Below are positions 55,701 to 63,349 of a DNA stretch of 64,000 nt, in pieces. A program made the translations under genes and the position numbers. Source of the stretch: Blastomonas sp. (lineage in GTDB: Bacteria; Pseudomonadota; Alphaproteobacteria; Sphingomonadales; Sphingomonadaceae). Numbering within the stretch: the stretch's first letter is position 1; the number at the start of each line of letters is the position of its first letter. The notes beneath the pieces were generated by a model, which was not told where the DNA came from, did not search any database, and saw nothing but the letters and a program-made list of their open reading frames with translations. The stretch covers positions 1 through 64,000 of the forward strand of contig NZ_JAUCZC010000015.1 in the NCBI RefSeq assembly GCF_030373265.1, in the 5' to 3' direction.

Positions 55701-55876
55701 TCAACGCCACCGAAAACCTTATCTCGGCTTTGTTCAAGGCAGGCTCGGGGGTCGCGATGAACGCCTCGCTGGCACAGGCGCAGCGTACGGCGATGGATGA
55801 CCCGCTGACGTCGCACCCCTATTACTGGGCGGCGTTCATCCTGCTGGGCGACGGCACCAAGCCGCTGGTGCAATAA
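52778..55876 (+). CDS. Exported CHAT-domain (caspase-like) protein with TPR-like region
   Basis: This 1032-residue protein has a Sec signal peptide (basic RHRALRRALGR, hydrophobic MALSLGLAGVLPGA, cleavage after ASA). The N-terminal region has no known fold. A helical, TPR-like middle part (about 215-610) follows, with a coiled-coil stretch near 570-600. The C-terminal CHAT protease domain (about 660-1030) has catalytic His876 in FRILHFATHGL and Cys925 in VILSACDTAG. The spacing of 49 residues is normal for clan CD peptidases. It overlaps tpsA by 4 bp. CHAT proteins are also found near TPS genes in other bacteria. The likely place of action is the periplasm or cell surface, and TpsA is the obvious candidate substrate; this is inference. 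Confidence 0.92.
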   Translation: MIRTPSRHRALRRALGRSGSAVMALSLGLAGVLPGAASAQTEGAIALRDSFRIGSAGVLCTAQYRPTDAALTSMFDRGYRVVCRDAASPVGSLYALRGGDGDRLASYLQAAASRLTCGERQVTEVENVGGATVIECRDPKASVDYRLYTAVRGDTVYIAEGLAGYDSALRLALATVVTDRPVTGAVDVATTQVSDPAAFARIQAGTLDEESARAEAYTRNNYGAYAESSEFFETLAARDMGSGERTAEFLANQALQQSNMGDFATAGALFARADRVVASSDGVTQRMIRNFRAIDAINQRDPAAAIAFLDRPVAVDTELVGESSLSQGEITKMLADRINRENAGLKRLGGVDSSLTGTERAQILDGQALLLRGTALRLSGQSADALDALQRGIDMIVAVRGGRISSTGWLRAEVATQRALIQESQGDLASARAGLTDALNIYRLDYPQSPGLLGAKARLAAFLARRGEADASIALYDEIVAEGEAVPSARGSMKEMLGPYFAQLAVRADSDPSVASRMFTASQLLQRPGVAQTQAVLARELSEGNDEASALFRLAVTRTREISRTSAEIQRLEALPAPTADDAATLALARESLTNQQNEQTALQSRLGQYSQYRVLSPTSVTLAELQKLLRPGEGYYKVSFVGQQAYGQLITPDRVRTINIALTRAELDKTVAKLRDSIVVIENGQPTNYPFDVVEAKALYEALFPGLGQDLAGIEHLVYEPDGALLQLPPGLLVEDQKGVDAYLERTAAIDADPFDFTGIAWFGRDRRFSIAVSPRSFADVRTIAPARGKQAYLGLGQNAEPPERIRMASASREADCEWPINTWLDPISPAELKLAQGVLGAGKAEVLTQSAFSDTALLGRNDLDDFRILHFATHGLVTAPRPECPARPALVTSFGDSTSDGLLSFKEIFDLKLDADLVILSACDTAGLATVSASREAGIETGGNFALDGLVRAFVGAGARSVLASHWPVPDDFNATENLISALFKAGSGVAMNASLAQAQRTAMDDPLTSHPYYWAAFILLGDGTKPLVQ

Positions 55877-55942
55877 GCGCCCGCGACAGGGCGAGGACGG
55901 CGATACTGGTCAAGACGGGTAAAGCCCCCTATCTTGACGGTC

Positions 55943-56293
55943 ATGGGATTCTTTCGTGACATTTCGCCGATCCGCGCCGTAGGCGACCTCAAGACCTACT
56001 GGTTCGACCAGCAGGACCACAAATGGCGCTTTCTGTTTGCGGCGCTGGCGGCGACCACCACCATCTTTTCGGCGTTCATCAGCGAATCGGGCTTCGAGGT
56101 GCAATGGAAGCGGCCGGAGATCACCTGGGTGACAAGCTTCGAGCCCGGGCGAAGCGATGACCAGATCGCGGCCGAGAACGTTGCCAACCAGGCCGAGAAC
56201 GACCGGATCGAAGCCGAATGGCTGGCGAAGGAAGAAGAGCGCAAGGCGCAATATCGCCGCCTGGCCGAACAGTTTGGCATGGATACCGAGTGA
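55943..56293 (+). CDS. Small single-pass membrane protein upstream of ribD
   Basis: This protein of 116 residues has an N-terminal amphipathic part, one hydrophobic helix (FLFAALAATTTIFSAFI) and a C-terminal charged helix (ENVANQAENDRIEAEWLAKEEERKAQYRRLAEQ). It is probably a conserved sphingomonad protein, but I recognise no function. Start: ATG 55943 (MGFFRDISPIRAV); an in-frame TTG at 55934 is less likely. Its stop overlaps the GTG start of ribD by 4 bp, so the two are translationally coupled. Confidence 0.75.
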   Translation: MGFFRDISPIRAVGDLKTYWFDQQDHKWRFLFAALAATTTIFSAFISESGFEVQWKRPEITWVTSFEPGRSDDQIAAENVANQAENDRIEAEWLAKEEERKAQYRRLAEQFGMDTE

Positions 56294-57273
56294 GTCCAGG
56301 CACCCGGTCTGATGCGGACTGGATGCACGCCGCCATCGCGCTGGCGCTGCGCGGGCGTGCGCTGTCGAGCCCCAACCCTTCGGTAGGCTGCATTCTGGTC
56401 CGCCAGGGCCGCGTCGTCGGACGCGGCTGGACCGCTATGGGCGGCCGCCCGCATGCCGAAGCGATGGCGCTGACAGCAGCGGGGGAGGCCGCGCGCGGCG
56501 CCACCGCCTTCGTCACGCTCGAGCCTTGTGCGCATGACAGCCAGCGCGGCCCCGCCTGCGCCGACCTGCTGGTCGCGGCCGGGGTGGCGCGCGTCGTCAT
56601 CGGCACGCTCGATCCCGACCCGCGCACCAATGGCGAGGGCGCCGCGCGGCTGGCATCGGCCGGGATCGCGGTCGAGACGGGCATTGCCGAACCGGCAGCC
56701 CGCGCCAGCCTCGCCGGCTTCATCACCCGCCAGACTCTGGGCCGTCCGTTCGTCACGCTCAAGCTCGCGACATCGCTCGACGGCCGGATCGCGCTGGCCG
56801 ATGGATCGAGCCAGTGGATCACCGGCGCGCAGGCGCGTGCGCATACGCACGTCGAACGCGCGCACCACGACGCAATCCTGGTCGGCGGCGGCACGTATCG
56901 CGCCGACGCGCCGCGGCTCGATGTGCGGCTGGCCGGGCTGGAAATACGGTCACCGCGCCGCGTACTGCTCAGCCGGATGGGCGATGCGCCTGCAGGGTGG
57001 ACCGCGCTTGCCTCACCCGGTGACATCGGCTCTCTCGATGGCGTCGACTGGCTGATGGTCGAGGGCGGCACCGAAGTGGCTGCCGCGTTTCTGGCCGCCG
57101 ACAGCGTCGACCGGCTGCTGCTGTACCGCGCTCCGGTGCTGATCGGGTCCGGCAAGGCCGCTCTGGGCGATATCGGGCTGGATCGGCTGGCCGACGCGCA
57201 TGGTCGCTGGCGGCTCACCGACACGCGGCTGCTTGGCAACGACCGGATGGAAAGCTACCAGCGGATACGCTGA
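56290..57273 (+). CDS. ribD: Bifunctional deaminase/reductase of riboflavin synthesis
   Basis: RibD carries out the deaminase and reductase steps after GTP cyclohydrolase II. The N-terminal deaminase has the zinc motifs HAEAMAL and PCAHDSQRGPACADLL, with SSPNPSVGCILV before them. The C-terminal reductase has VTLKLATSLDGRIAL, HDAILVGGGTYRAD and LMVEGGTEVAAAFL. The start is a GTG at 56290 overlapping the upstream gene by 4 bp. It is followed by ribE (43-bp gap). Confidence 0.95.
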   Translation: MSPGTRSDADWMHAAIALALRGRALSSPNPSVGCILVRQGRVVGRGWTAMGGRPHAEAMALTAAGEAARGATAFVTLEPCAHDSQRGPACADLLVAAGVARVVIGTLDPDPRTNGEGAARLASAGIAVETGIAEPAARASLAGFITRQTLGRPFVTLKLATSLDGRIALADGSSQWITGAQARAHTHVERAHHDAILVGGGTYRADAPRLDVRLAGLEIRSPRRVLLSRMGDAPAGWTALASPGDIGSLDGVDWLMVEGGTEVAAAFLAADSVDRLLLYRAPVLIGSGKAALGDIGLDRLADAHGRWRLTDTRLLGNDRMESYQRIR

Positions 57274-57316
57274 CCTTGCGCAACCCGCCCGCTGACGGGC
57301 AACACACAGGACGACC

Positions 57317-57934
57317 ATGTTCACAGGCATCATCACCGATATCGGCGCCATCGACCATATCGAGCAGCGCGGCGATCTGCATGCCCGCATTCGCTGCGGC
57401 TATGACATGAGCACCGTCGCCATCGGCGCCTCGATCGCATGCTCGGGCGCGTGCCTGACCGTGACGTCGAAGGGCGACGACTGGTTCACCGTCGATATCA
57501 GCGCCGAAACCGTCAGCAAGACCAGCGCCGGACGCTGGCAGCAAGGCACCCGGCTCAATCTCGAACGCGCGCTCAAGATCGGCGACGAACTGGGCGGGCA
57601 CATCGTCACCGGCCATGTCGACGGCATGGGCAGCGTGGTCGCGCGCGAATCCGAGGGCGATTCGATCCGCTTCACCATCACGGCCCCGCACGCGCTCGCG
57701 CCCTATATCGCCGCCAAGGGGTCGATCACCGTCGAAGGCGTGTCGCTGACGGTCAACAGCCACGAAGACCAGGCCGATGGCGCGGTTCATTTCGGCCTGA
57801 ACATCATCCCGCACACCTGGGAAATGACGACGCTGGGCGCATTGCAGCCGGGCGATCCGGTCAACCTCGAGATCGATGTGCTCGCGCGCTATCTGATGCG
57901 GATGAACGAGGTCCATGCCGCCAAGTCCATTTGA
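57317..57934 (+). CDS. ribE: Riboflavin synthase alpha subunit
   Basis: RibE disproportionates two lumazine molecules to form riboflavin. The 205-residue protein has two lumazine-binding repeats: MFTGIITDIGAI with CSGACLTV, and GHIVTGHVDGMG with EGVSLTVN and IIPHTWEMTTLG. The length and the conserved MFTGI start are normal. It is followed by ribBX, with a 64-bp gap that contains a palindrome. Confidence 0.97.
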   Translation: MFTGIITDIGAIDHIEQRGDLHARIRCGYDMSTVAIGASIACSGACLTVTSKGDDWFTVDISAETVSKTSAGRWQQGTRLNLERALKIGDELGGHIVTGHVDGMGSVVARESEGDSIRFTITAPHALAPYIAAKGSITVEGVSLTVNSHEDQADGAVHFGLNIIPHTWEMTTLGALQPGDPVNLEIDVLARYLMRMNEVHAAKSI

Positions 57935-57956
57935 ATGTGATCTGGTCTTTACCTCG

Positions 57957-57970
57957 CACATTGTAATGTG
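57957..57970. promoter_or_regulatory. Palindrome CACATTGTAATGTG before ribBX
   Basis: CACATT and AATGTG are perfect reverse complements around GT. AATGTGAT also occurs at 57934-57941 and again at 57965-57972, so there are two direct copies and one inverted copy in the 64-bp gap. The position 29 bp before the ribBX start suits an operator overlapping a promoter (candidate -10 TAATGT). Confidence 0.5.
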
Positions 57971-57998
57971 ATAACGGAGTCTCCGAAGGGATATTCCG

Positions 57999-59282
57999 AT
58001 GTCAGCACAGCTTATCGAACGAATCGTCGAAATCATCGAGGGTGGCACTGAAAGCCGCGCCGGGCTGGCCCGCGCCGCCGGGCTGCACGCCAATTCGCTG
58101 CGCAAGCTCGGCGAGCCCGACTGGAACCCCACCGCCGACACCTTGGGCAAGCTCGAGCGCTATCTATCGCGCGACCCTGCCGGGGTGATGGCCACCGCCG
58201 AGGAAATCATCAACGAGGCGCGCAACGGCCGCATGTACATCCTGGTCGATGACGAGGACCGCGAGAACGAGGGCGATCTGATCATCCCCGCGCAGATGGC
58301 GACCCCCGATGCGATCAACTTCATGGCGCGATACGGCCGTGGATTGATCTGCCTGGCCATGACCAAGGACCGCGTCGAGGAACTGGGTCTCAACCTGATG
58401 GCGCGGCACAATGGCACCCGGCACGAGACCGCCTTCACCGTCTCGATCGAGGCCCGCACCGGCGTCACCACCGGGATCAGCGCGGCGGACCGCTCGCGCA
58501 CCGTGACCGTCGCCATCGACCCCAGCAAGGGTCCCGAAGAGATCGTCACCCCCGGCCATGTCTTCCCGCTGATGGCGCGCGATGGCGGCGTGCTGGTCCG
58601 CGCCGGGCACACCGAGGCGGCGGTCGATGTCTCGCGGCTCGCCGGGCTCAATCCCTCGGGCGTGATCTGCGAGATCATGAACGACGACGGCACGATGGCG
58701 CGGCTCGACGATCTGATCGAGTTTGCGCATATCCACGGCATGAAGATCGGCACGATCCGCGACCTGATCGCCTATCGCCGCCGCCATGACCATCTGGTCG
58801 AAAAGCGCGCCGAGGTCCGCTTCACCAGCGAATTCGGCGGCGAGTGGAAGGCGATCGTCTTCTACAACAAGGCCGAGAAGACCGAGCAGACCGTGCTGCA
58901 AAAGGGCCATGTCGACCCCGACAAGCCGACGCTCGTGCGCATGCACGTGCTCAACCCGTTCACCGACATCTTCGGCGAGACCGGCGCGCGATCGGGCCTG
59001 CTCGAGCGCGCGATGGAAATCATCGGTGCAGAAGGCTCGGGGCTGGTGGTGCTGCTCAACCGGCATGGCATCAACAGCCTGAGCCAGGCAATCCGCCTGA
59101 AATCGGGCGAGGCGGTCGCCGATATGGAAGAACTGCGCGATTACGGTATCGGCGCGCAGATCCTCACCGAAATGGGGGTGCAGGACATGGAACTGCTGAC
59201 CAATTCGCACCACAGCCTGGTCGGGCTGGACGGCTATGGCCTGTCGATCGTCGGCGAGCGCCCGATCACGCCTGAGGGATAA
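57999..59282 (+). CDS. ribBX: RibBX: 3,4-dihydroxy-2-butanone-4-phosphate synthase with degenerate RibA-like domain and N-terminal HTH-like segment
   Basis: Residues about 1-60 look like a small helix-turn-helix (SRAGLARAAGLHANSLRKLG, then TADTLGKLERYL). About 65-270 is the RibB synthase: YILVDDEDRENEGDLIIPAQM, RHNGTRHETAFTVSIEA, HVFPLMARDGGVLVRAGHTEAAVDV and CEIMNDDGTMAR, all intact. About 270-427 is RibA-like but lacks the three zinc-binding cysteines of GTP cyclohydrolase II; the corresponding stretch is VRMHVLNPFTDIFGETGARSG. This is the RibBX form known in Proteobacteria, in which RibX has no GTP cyclohydrolase II activity. A separate ribA must exist elsewhere. The ATG at 57999 is preceded by GAAGGG. 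Confidence 0.9.
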   Translation: MSAQLIERIVEIIEGGTESRAGLARAAGLHANSLRKLGEPDWNPTADTLGKLERYLSRDPAGVMATAEEIINEARNGRMYILVDDEDRENEGDLIIPAQMATPDAINFMARYGRGLICLAMTKDRVEELGLNLMARHNGTRHETAFTVSIEARTGVTTGISAADRSRTVTVAIDPSKGPEEIVTPGHVFPLMARDGGVLVRAGHTEAAVDVSRLAGLNPSGVICEIMNDDGTMARLDDLIEFAHIHGMKIGTIRDLIAYRRRHDHLVEKRAEVRFTSEFGGEWKAIVFYNKAEKTEQTVLQKGHVDPDKPTLVRMHVLNPFTDIFGETGARSGLLERAMEIIGAEGSGLVVLLNRHGINSLSQAIRLKSGEAVADMEELRDYGIGAQILTEMGVQDMELLTNSHHSLVGLDGYGLSIVGERPITPEG

Positions 59283-59303
59283 CGGACACAGCGCGCGGCT
59301 GCG

Positions 59304-59663
59304 TCAGACGGTGAAGCTCTCGCCGCAGCCGCATGCGCCCTTGGCGTTGGGGTTGGCGAACACGAAGCCCGCGGTGAAATCGTCCTCGACCCAGTCCATC
59401 ACCGATCCGATCAGGTACAACACCGAGCCGCCATCGACATAGAACACGCCGCCCGGGGTCTCGATCTTCTCGTCGAACTTCACCTCTTCGGTGACGTAGT
59501 CGACCGAATAGGCCAGCCCCGAGCAGCCGCGGCGCGGGGTCGACAATTTGACCCCGATCGCGTCTGCAGGCGCAGTCTGCATCAGATGCGCGATACGGGC
59601 CTCGGCCGACGGGGTCAGCGTGAGCGCGGCGGGGCGCGTGCGGGTGGCTGTGGTGGTGTTCAT
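59304..59663 (-). CDS. sufA: Iron-sulfur cluster assembly accessory protein (A-type carrier)
   Basis: This 119-residue A-type scaffold has the three conserved cysteines: one in STPRRGCSGLAYSVDYV and two in ACGCGESF. It transfers clusters from SufBCD to target enzymes. It overlaps the SufT gene by 4 bp and is the last gene of the suf operon. It is convergent with ribBX. Confidence 0.94.
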   Translation of the reverse strand: MNTTTATRTRPAALTLTPSAEARIAHLMQTAPADAIGVKLSTPRRGCSGLAYSVDYVTEEVKFDEKIETPGGVFYVDGGSVLYLIGSVMDWVEDDFTAGFVFANPNAKGACGCGESFTV

Positions 59664-60169
59664 AACATTCCCATTTCAAGCTTGGCCTCGTCGGTCATCT
59701 TGCCCGGATCCCACGGCGGATCCCAGACCAGATTGACCTCGGCATGGCCGACACCGGGCACTGAGCCGACCTGGAGTTCGATCTCGCCGGGCATCGATTC
59801 GGCCACCGGGCAGTGCGGCGTGGTCAGCGTCATGGTGATGATCGCATGGCCATCACTGACCTCGACACCGTAGATCAGCCCCAGATCATAGATGTTCACC
59901 GGGATTTCGGGATCGTAGATGCTCTTGAGCGTATCAATCACCGCCTCGTAGACTTCGCCGCCGGGCTCGCCTGCGGCCACGTCCTGCGGCTTTTCCTCGA
60001 GGAAACCGGCGAGGTAGTCGCGCTTGCGGGCATACCGCTCGCCTGCGCTCTCGGGCCCGGTGGTGTCGATCGCCTTGTCGACGCGCGCACGCGGCGGCTT
60101 TTCCACCGCTTCGACTTCATCGACCATGATCTTGCCCTGTTCGCTCATCGCGTCCTCTTCCTGCATCAT
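59660..60169 (-). CDS. sufT: SufT-type MIP18 family (DUF59) protein
   Basis: This 169-residue protein has an extended N-terminus (about 65 residues, charged) and a MIP18/DUF59 domain: IDTLKSIYDPEIPVNIYDLGLIYGV, TLTTPHCPVAESMP and VNLVWDPPW. SufT helps maturation of iron-sulfur proteins. Its stop overlaps sufA by 4 bp, and its start overlaps the sufS stop by 4 bp. Confidence 0.92.
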   Translation of the reverse strand: MMQEEDAMSEQGKIMVDEVEAVEKPPRARVDKAIDTTGPESAGERYARKRDYLAGFLEEKPQDVAAGEPGGEVYEAVIDTLKSIYDPEIPVNIYDLGLIYGVEVSDGHAIITMTLTTPHCPVAESMPGEIELQVGSVPGVGHAEVNLVWDPPWDPGKMTDEAKLEMGML

Positions 60170-61389
60170 CCGAAAATCCTGCGCACCCTGTCGAGCCCGC
60201 GCACCAGCGCCTCGACATCATCACTGTTGCTGTAGACGCCAAAGCTGGCGCGTGCGGTCGCCGGAACGCCGAGATGGTCCATCAGCGGCTGCGCGCAATG
60301 GTGCCCGGCGCGGATCGCGACGTGTGCTTCATCCAATATGGTGCCGATATCGTGCGGGTGAACCCCCTGCATCGCGAACGACAGGATCCCGGCGCTGTCC
60401 CTGGGTCCGAACACGCGGATCGCGTTGATCTGGCCAAGCGCGTCCTGCGCCTCGGCGACCAATGCGCATTCGTGCGCGTGGATCGCCTCGACACCGATGC
60501 TCTCGACATAATCGATCGCTGCGGCCAGTCCGGAGGCACCGACGATATGCGGGGTGCCTGCCTCGAACCGCTGCGGCGGCGGGGCGTAGGTGGTGCGCTT
60601 GAAAGTCACGCGGTCGATCATCGCGCCGCCGCCCTGCCACGGCGGCATCGCATCGAGCAGCGAAGCCCGGCCCCACAACACGCCGATCCCGGTCGGGCCG
60701 TAAAGCTTGTGCGCGGAGTAGACATAGAAATCGCAGTCGAGCGTAGCGACATCGACCGGCAGCCGCGGCACCGCCTGGCAGCCATCGAGCAGCAGCAGCG
60801 CGCCGACATCGTGCGCAAGCTTCGCCGCGCGCCTGGCATCGAGCACGCTGCCCAGCACGTTGGAGACATGCGCCAGCGCGACCATCTTGTGCCGCTCGGT
60901 GAGCATCGCTGCCATCGCATCGAGATCGATCTGGCCGTCTTCGGTCAGCGGAGCGACGTCGATCTCGGCACCGGTGCGCTCGGCGACCATCTGCCAGGGG
61001 ACGATATTGCTGTGATGCTCGAGCTGGCTGAGCATGATCCGGTCGCCGGGCTTGAGGTTCTCGCCGCCCCAGCTTTGCGCGACGAGGTTGATGCCTTCAG
61101 TGGCGCCGCGCACGAAAATCGTCTCGTCGTCGCGCCCGCCGATAAACGCCGCCGCCTTGCGCCGCGCGCCTTCGTACAACACCGTCATGTTCGCCGAGCG
61201 CGCATAGACGCCGCGGTGGACGGTCGCGTAATCCTCGCCATACGCGCGCGCGATCGCATCGATCACGGCCCGCGGCTTCTGCGCGGTCGCGGCGGTGTCG
61301 AGGTAATGCCAGGGTTCGCCCGTAGCGGTGACCAGCCCGGGGAAGTCCGCGCGGTGGTCGAGCAGGCGGGAGGGTGCGAGCACGCTCAT
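60166..61389 (-). CDS. sufS: Cysteine desulfurase
   Basis: SufS takes sulfur from cysteine for cluster assembly. This 407-residue PLP enzyme has HYLDTAATAQKP, TIFVRGATEGINLVA, LEHHSNIVPW, the PLP-Lys in YSAHKLYGPTGIG and the active-site Cys in IRAGHHCAQPL of the type II (SufS) kind. It overlaps sufT by 4 bp. Upstream lies a 184-bp gap with repeat elements before sufD. Confidence 0.97.
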   Translation of the reverse strand: MSVLAPSRLLDHRADFPGLVTATGEPWHYLDTAATAQKPRAVIDAIARAYGEDYATVHRGVYARSANMTVLYEGARRKAAAFIGGRDDETIFVRGATEGINLVAQSWGGENLKPGDRIMLSQLEHHSNIVPWQMVAERTGAEIDVAPLTEDGQIDLDAMAAMLTERHKMVALAHVSNVLGSVLDARRAAKLAHDVGALLLLDGCQAVPRLPVDVATLDCDFYVYSAHKLYGPTGIGVLWGRASLLDAMPPWQGGGAMIDRVTFKRTTYAPPPQRFEAGTPHIVGASGLAAAIDYVESIGVEAIHAHECALVAEAQDALGQINAIRVFGPRDSAGILSFAMQGVHPHDIGTILDEAHVAIRAGHHCAQPLMDHLGVPATARASFGVYSNSDDVEALVRGLDRVRRIFG

Positions 61390-61392
61390 AAT

Positions 61393-61553
61393 CCCTCTCC
61401 CTTGACGGGAGAGGGCTGCGCAGACTTGGCAGCTTGCTGCCTAGTCGAAGCCGGGAGAGGGTGGATGCGACCGCTAATCGCGCGCGTCGGCATCGAGCCG
61501 ACACGCCCGACCCCCTCTCCCCGACCCTCCCCCGCAAGGGGGGAGGGGGAATG
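61393..61553. repeat. Repeat elements between sufD and sufS
   Basis: The first part (61393-61461) begins CCCTCTCCCTTGACGGGAGA and contains CTAGTCGAAGCCGGGAGAGGG. A second GC-rich hairpin of the CCCTCTCCCC...GGGGGAGGGGG kind lies at about 61512-61553. A relative of the first part is at 63092-63165, in the gap between sufC and sufB, in the same orientation. Confidence 0.75.
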
Positions 61554-61573
61554 AATGGCGAGCGGCATCATCA

Positions 61574-62334
61574 TCACACCAATCCCTCGAGCGCAGCCAG
61601 CGCGCGCGACTCGATCGCTTCGCGCGCGACATCATCGTCAAGCGAGACAAACGCATCGGCGATGAACGCCTGCAGCATCAGCTTGCGCGCCAGCTGCGGC
61701 GGGAGACCGCGCGCGGCCATGTAGAACAAAGCCGCCTTGTCGAGTTCGCCCACGGTCGCGCCGTGCGCGCACTTGACGTCGTCGGCGTAGATCTCGAGCT
61801 CGGGCTTGGCATTGGCGGTCGCGGTGCGGTCGAGCAGCATCGCCTTGACCGACTGCGAGGCATCGGTCTTCTGCGCATGCCGCGCGACCGCGACCTTGCC
61901 CAGGAACGATCCGGTGGCGTGCCCCGCAAGGACGCTGCGCACAACCTGGTTGCTGGTGGCATTGGGGTGCGCATGGTTGACTTGCGTCACGATCTCGAGC
62001 GTCTGCTCGCCGTTGCCCAGGATCGCGCCGCCCATCTCGAAATGCGCGCCTTCGTGCAGCAGCACATTGACGCTCATCCGGCCGTAATCGGCGTCGGTGG
62101 CGAGCAGATGCAGCGCGAACGTCGCTCCGGCTTCGATCACGACATCGAGATCGACGATCGAGACGCCCGACATCGCCACCGGCAGCACGATCTGCTTGGC
62201 CAGTGTTTCACCCGCGGCCACGGTGATCCGCTCAGGCCCCTGCGGCACATCGCCCCAGACACGCGCGAGCGCATCGAGATCGGCATAGCGCCAGGCCTCG
62301 TCACGCCGGGTGGGGAGCGGGATGACGTTGGTCA

Positions 62335-62335
<1 letters not shown>
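61574..62335 (-). CDS. sufD: FeS cluster assembly protein SufD
   Basis: SufD forms the SufBC2D scaffold. This version is short (253 residues), with the beta-helix part beginning DEAWRYADLDAL. Conserved parts include HEGAHFEMGGAILG, VRSVLAGHATGSFLGKVAV, VKAMLLDRTATANAKPELEIYADDV and CAHGATVGELD. The ATG at 62335 shares one base with the sufC stop (TGATG); an upstream GTG at 62338 is possible. Short SufD proteins of this kind are usual in sphingomonads. Confidence 0.92.
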
Positions 62336-63075
<740 letters not shown>

Positions 63076-63091
63076 CAGTTTTCCATTCTTC

Positions 63092-63336
63092 CCCTCTCCC
63101 CTTGAGGGAGAGGGTTGCGCAGACTTGGTGAGCGAAGCGAGCCTAGTCGAAGCTGGGAGAGGGGGCTGCGCCGATAGCGATGCGTCCAAATCCTCCCCGT
63201 TCCGGGGAGGGGGACCGCGACGCGCAGCGGCGTGGTGGAGGGGTAGCGGGTGCGGAGGACAGATGGTGACGAAGCGCAATCTCGCTTCCCCTCCACCATC
63301 CTGCGGATGGTCCCCCTCCCCGTTCCGGGGAGGATT
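63092..63336. repeat. Two repeat elements between sufB and sufC
   Basis: Positions 63092-63165 hold a CCCTCTCCCC...CTAGTCGAAGCTGGGAGAGGG element like that at 61393. Positions 63188-63336 hold an inverted repeat with arms AAATCCTCCCCGTTCCGGGG (left) and its reverse complement (right), like that at 40229-40358. Together they fill nearly the whole 274-bp gap inside the operon. Confidence 0.8.
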
Positions 63337-63349
63337 TGTTGGGCCTCGA

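Noticed and set aside
53462-55873. An 803-codon open frame on the minus strand
   Set aside because: It lies antisense to the CHAT gene, whose motifs and signal peptide are clear; the antisense product is low-complexity and has no recognisable domain.
42793-55876. Contact-dependent inhibition (CdiB/CdiA/CdiI) system
   Set aside because: The exoprotein lacks a recognisable toxin domain and junction motif at its C-terminus. It is followed by a protease gene, not a small immunity gene.
52778-55876. Part of a Craspase or gasdermin defence system
   Set aside because: No Cas gene, gasdermin-like gene or other immune partner lies nearby, and the protein carries a signal peptide for export.
55877-58000. 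FMN riboswitch controlling the riboflavin genes
   Set aside because: The gaps before ribD, ribE and ribBX are too short (overlap, 43 bp and 64 bp), and the conserved FMN aptamer elements were not seen.
58806-59282. Functional GTP cyclohydrolase II domain
   Set aside because: The zinc-binding cysteines are missing, which fits the RibBX variant.
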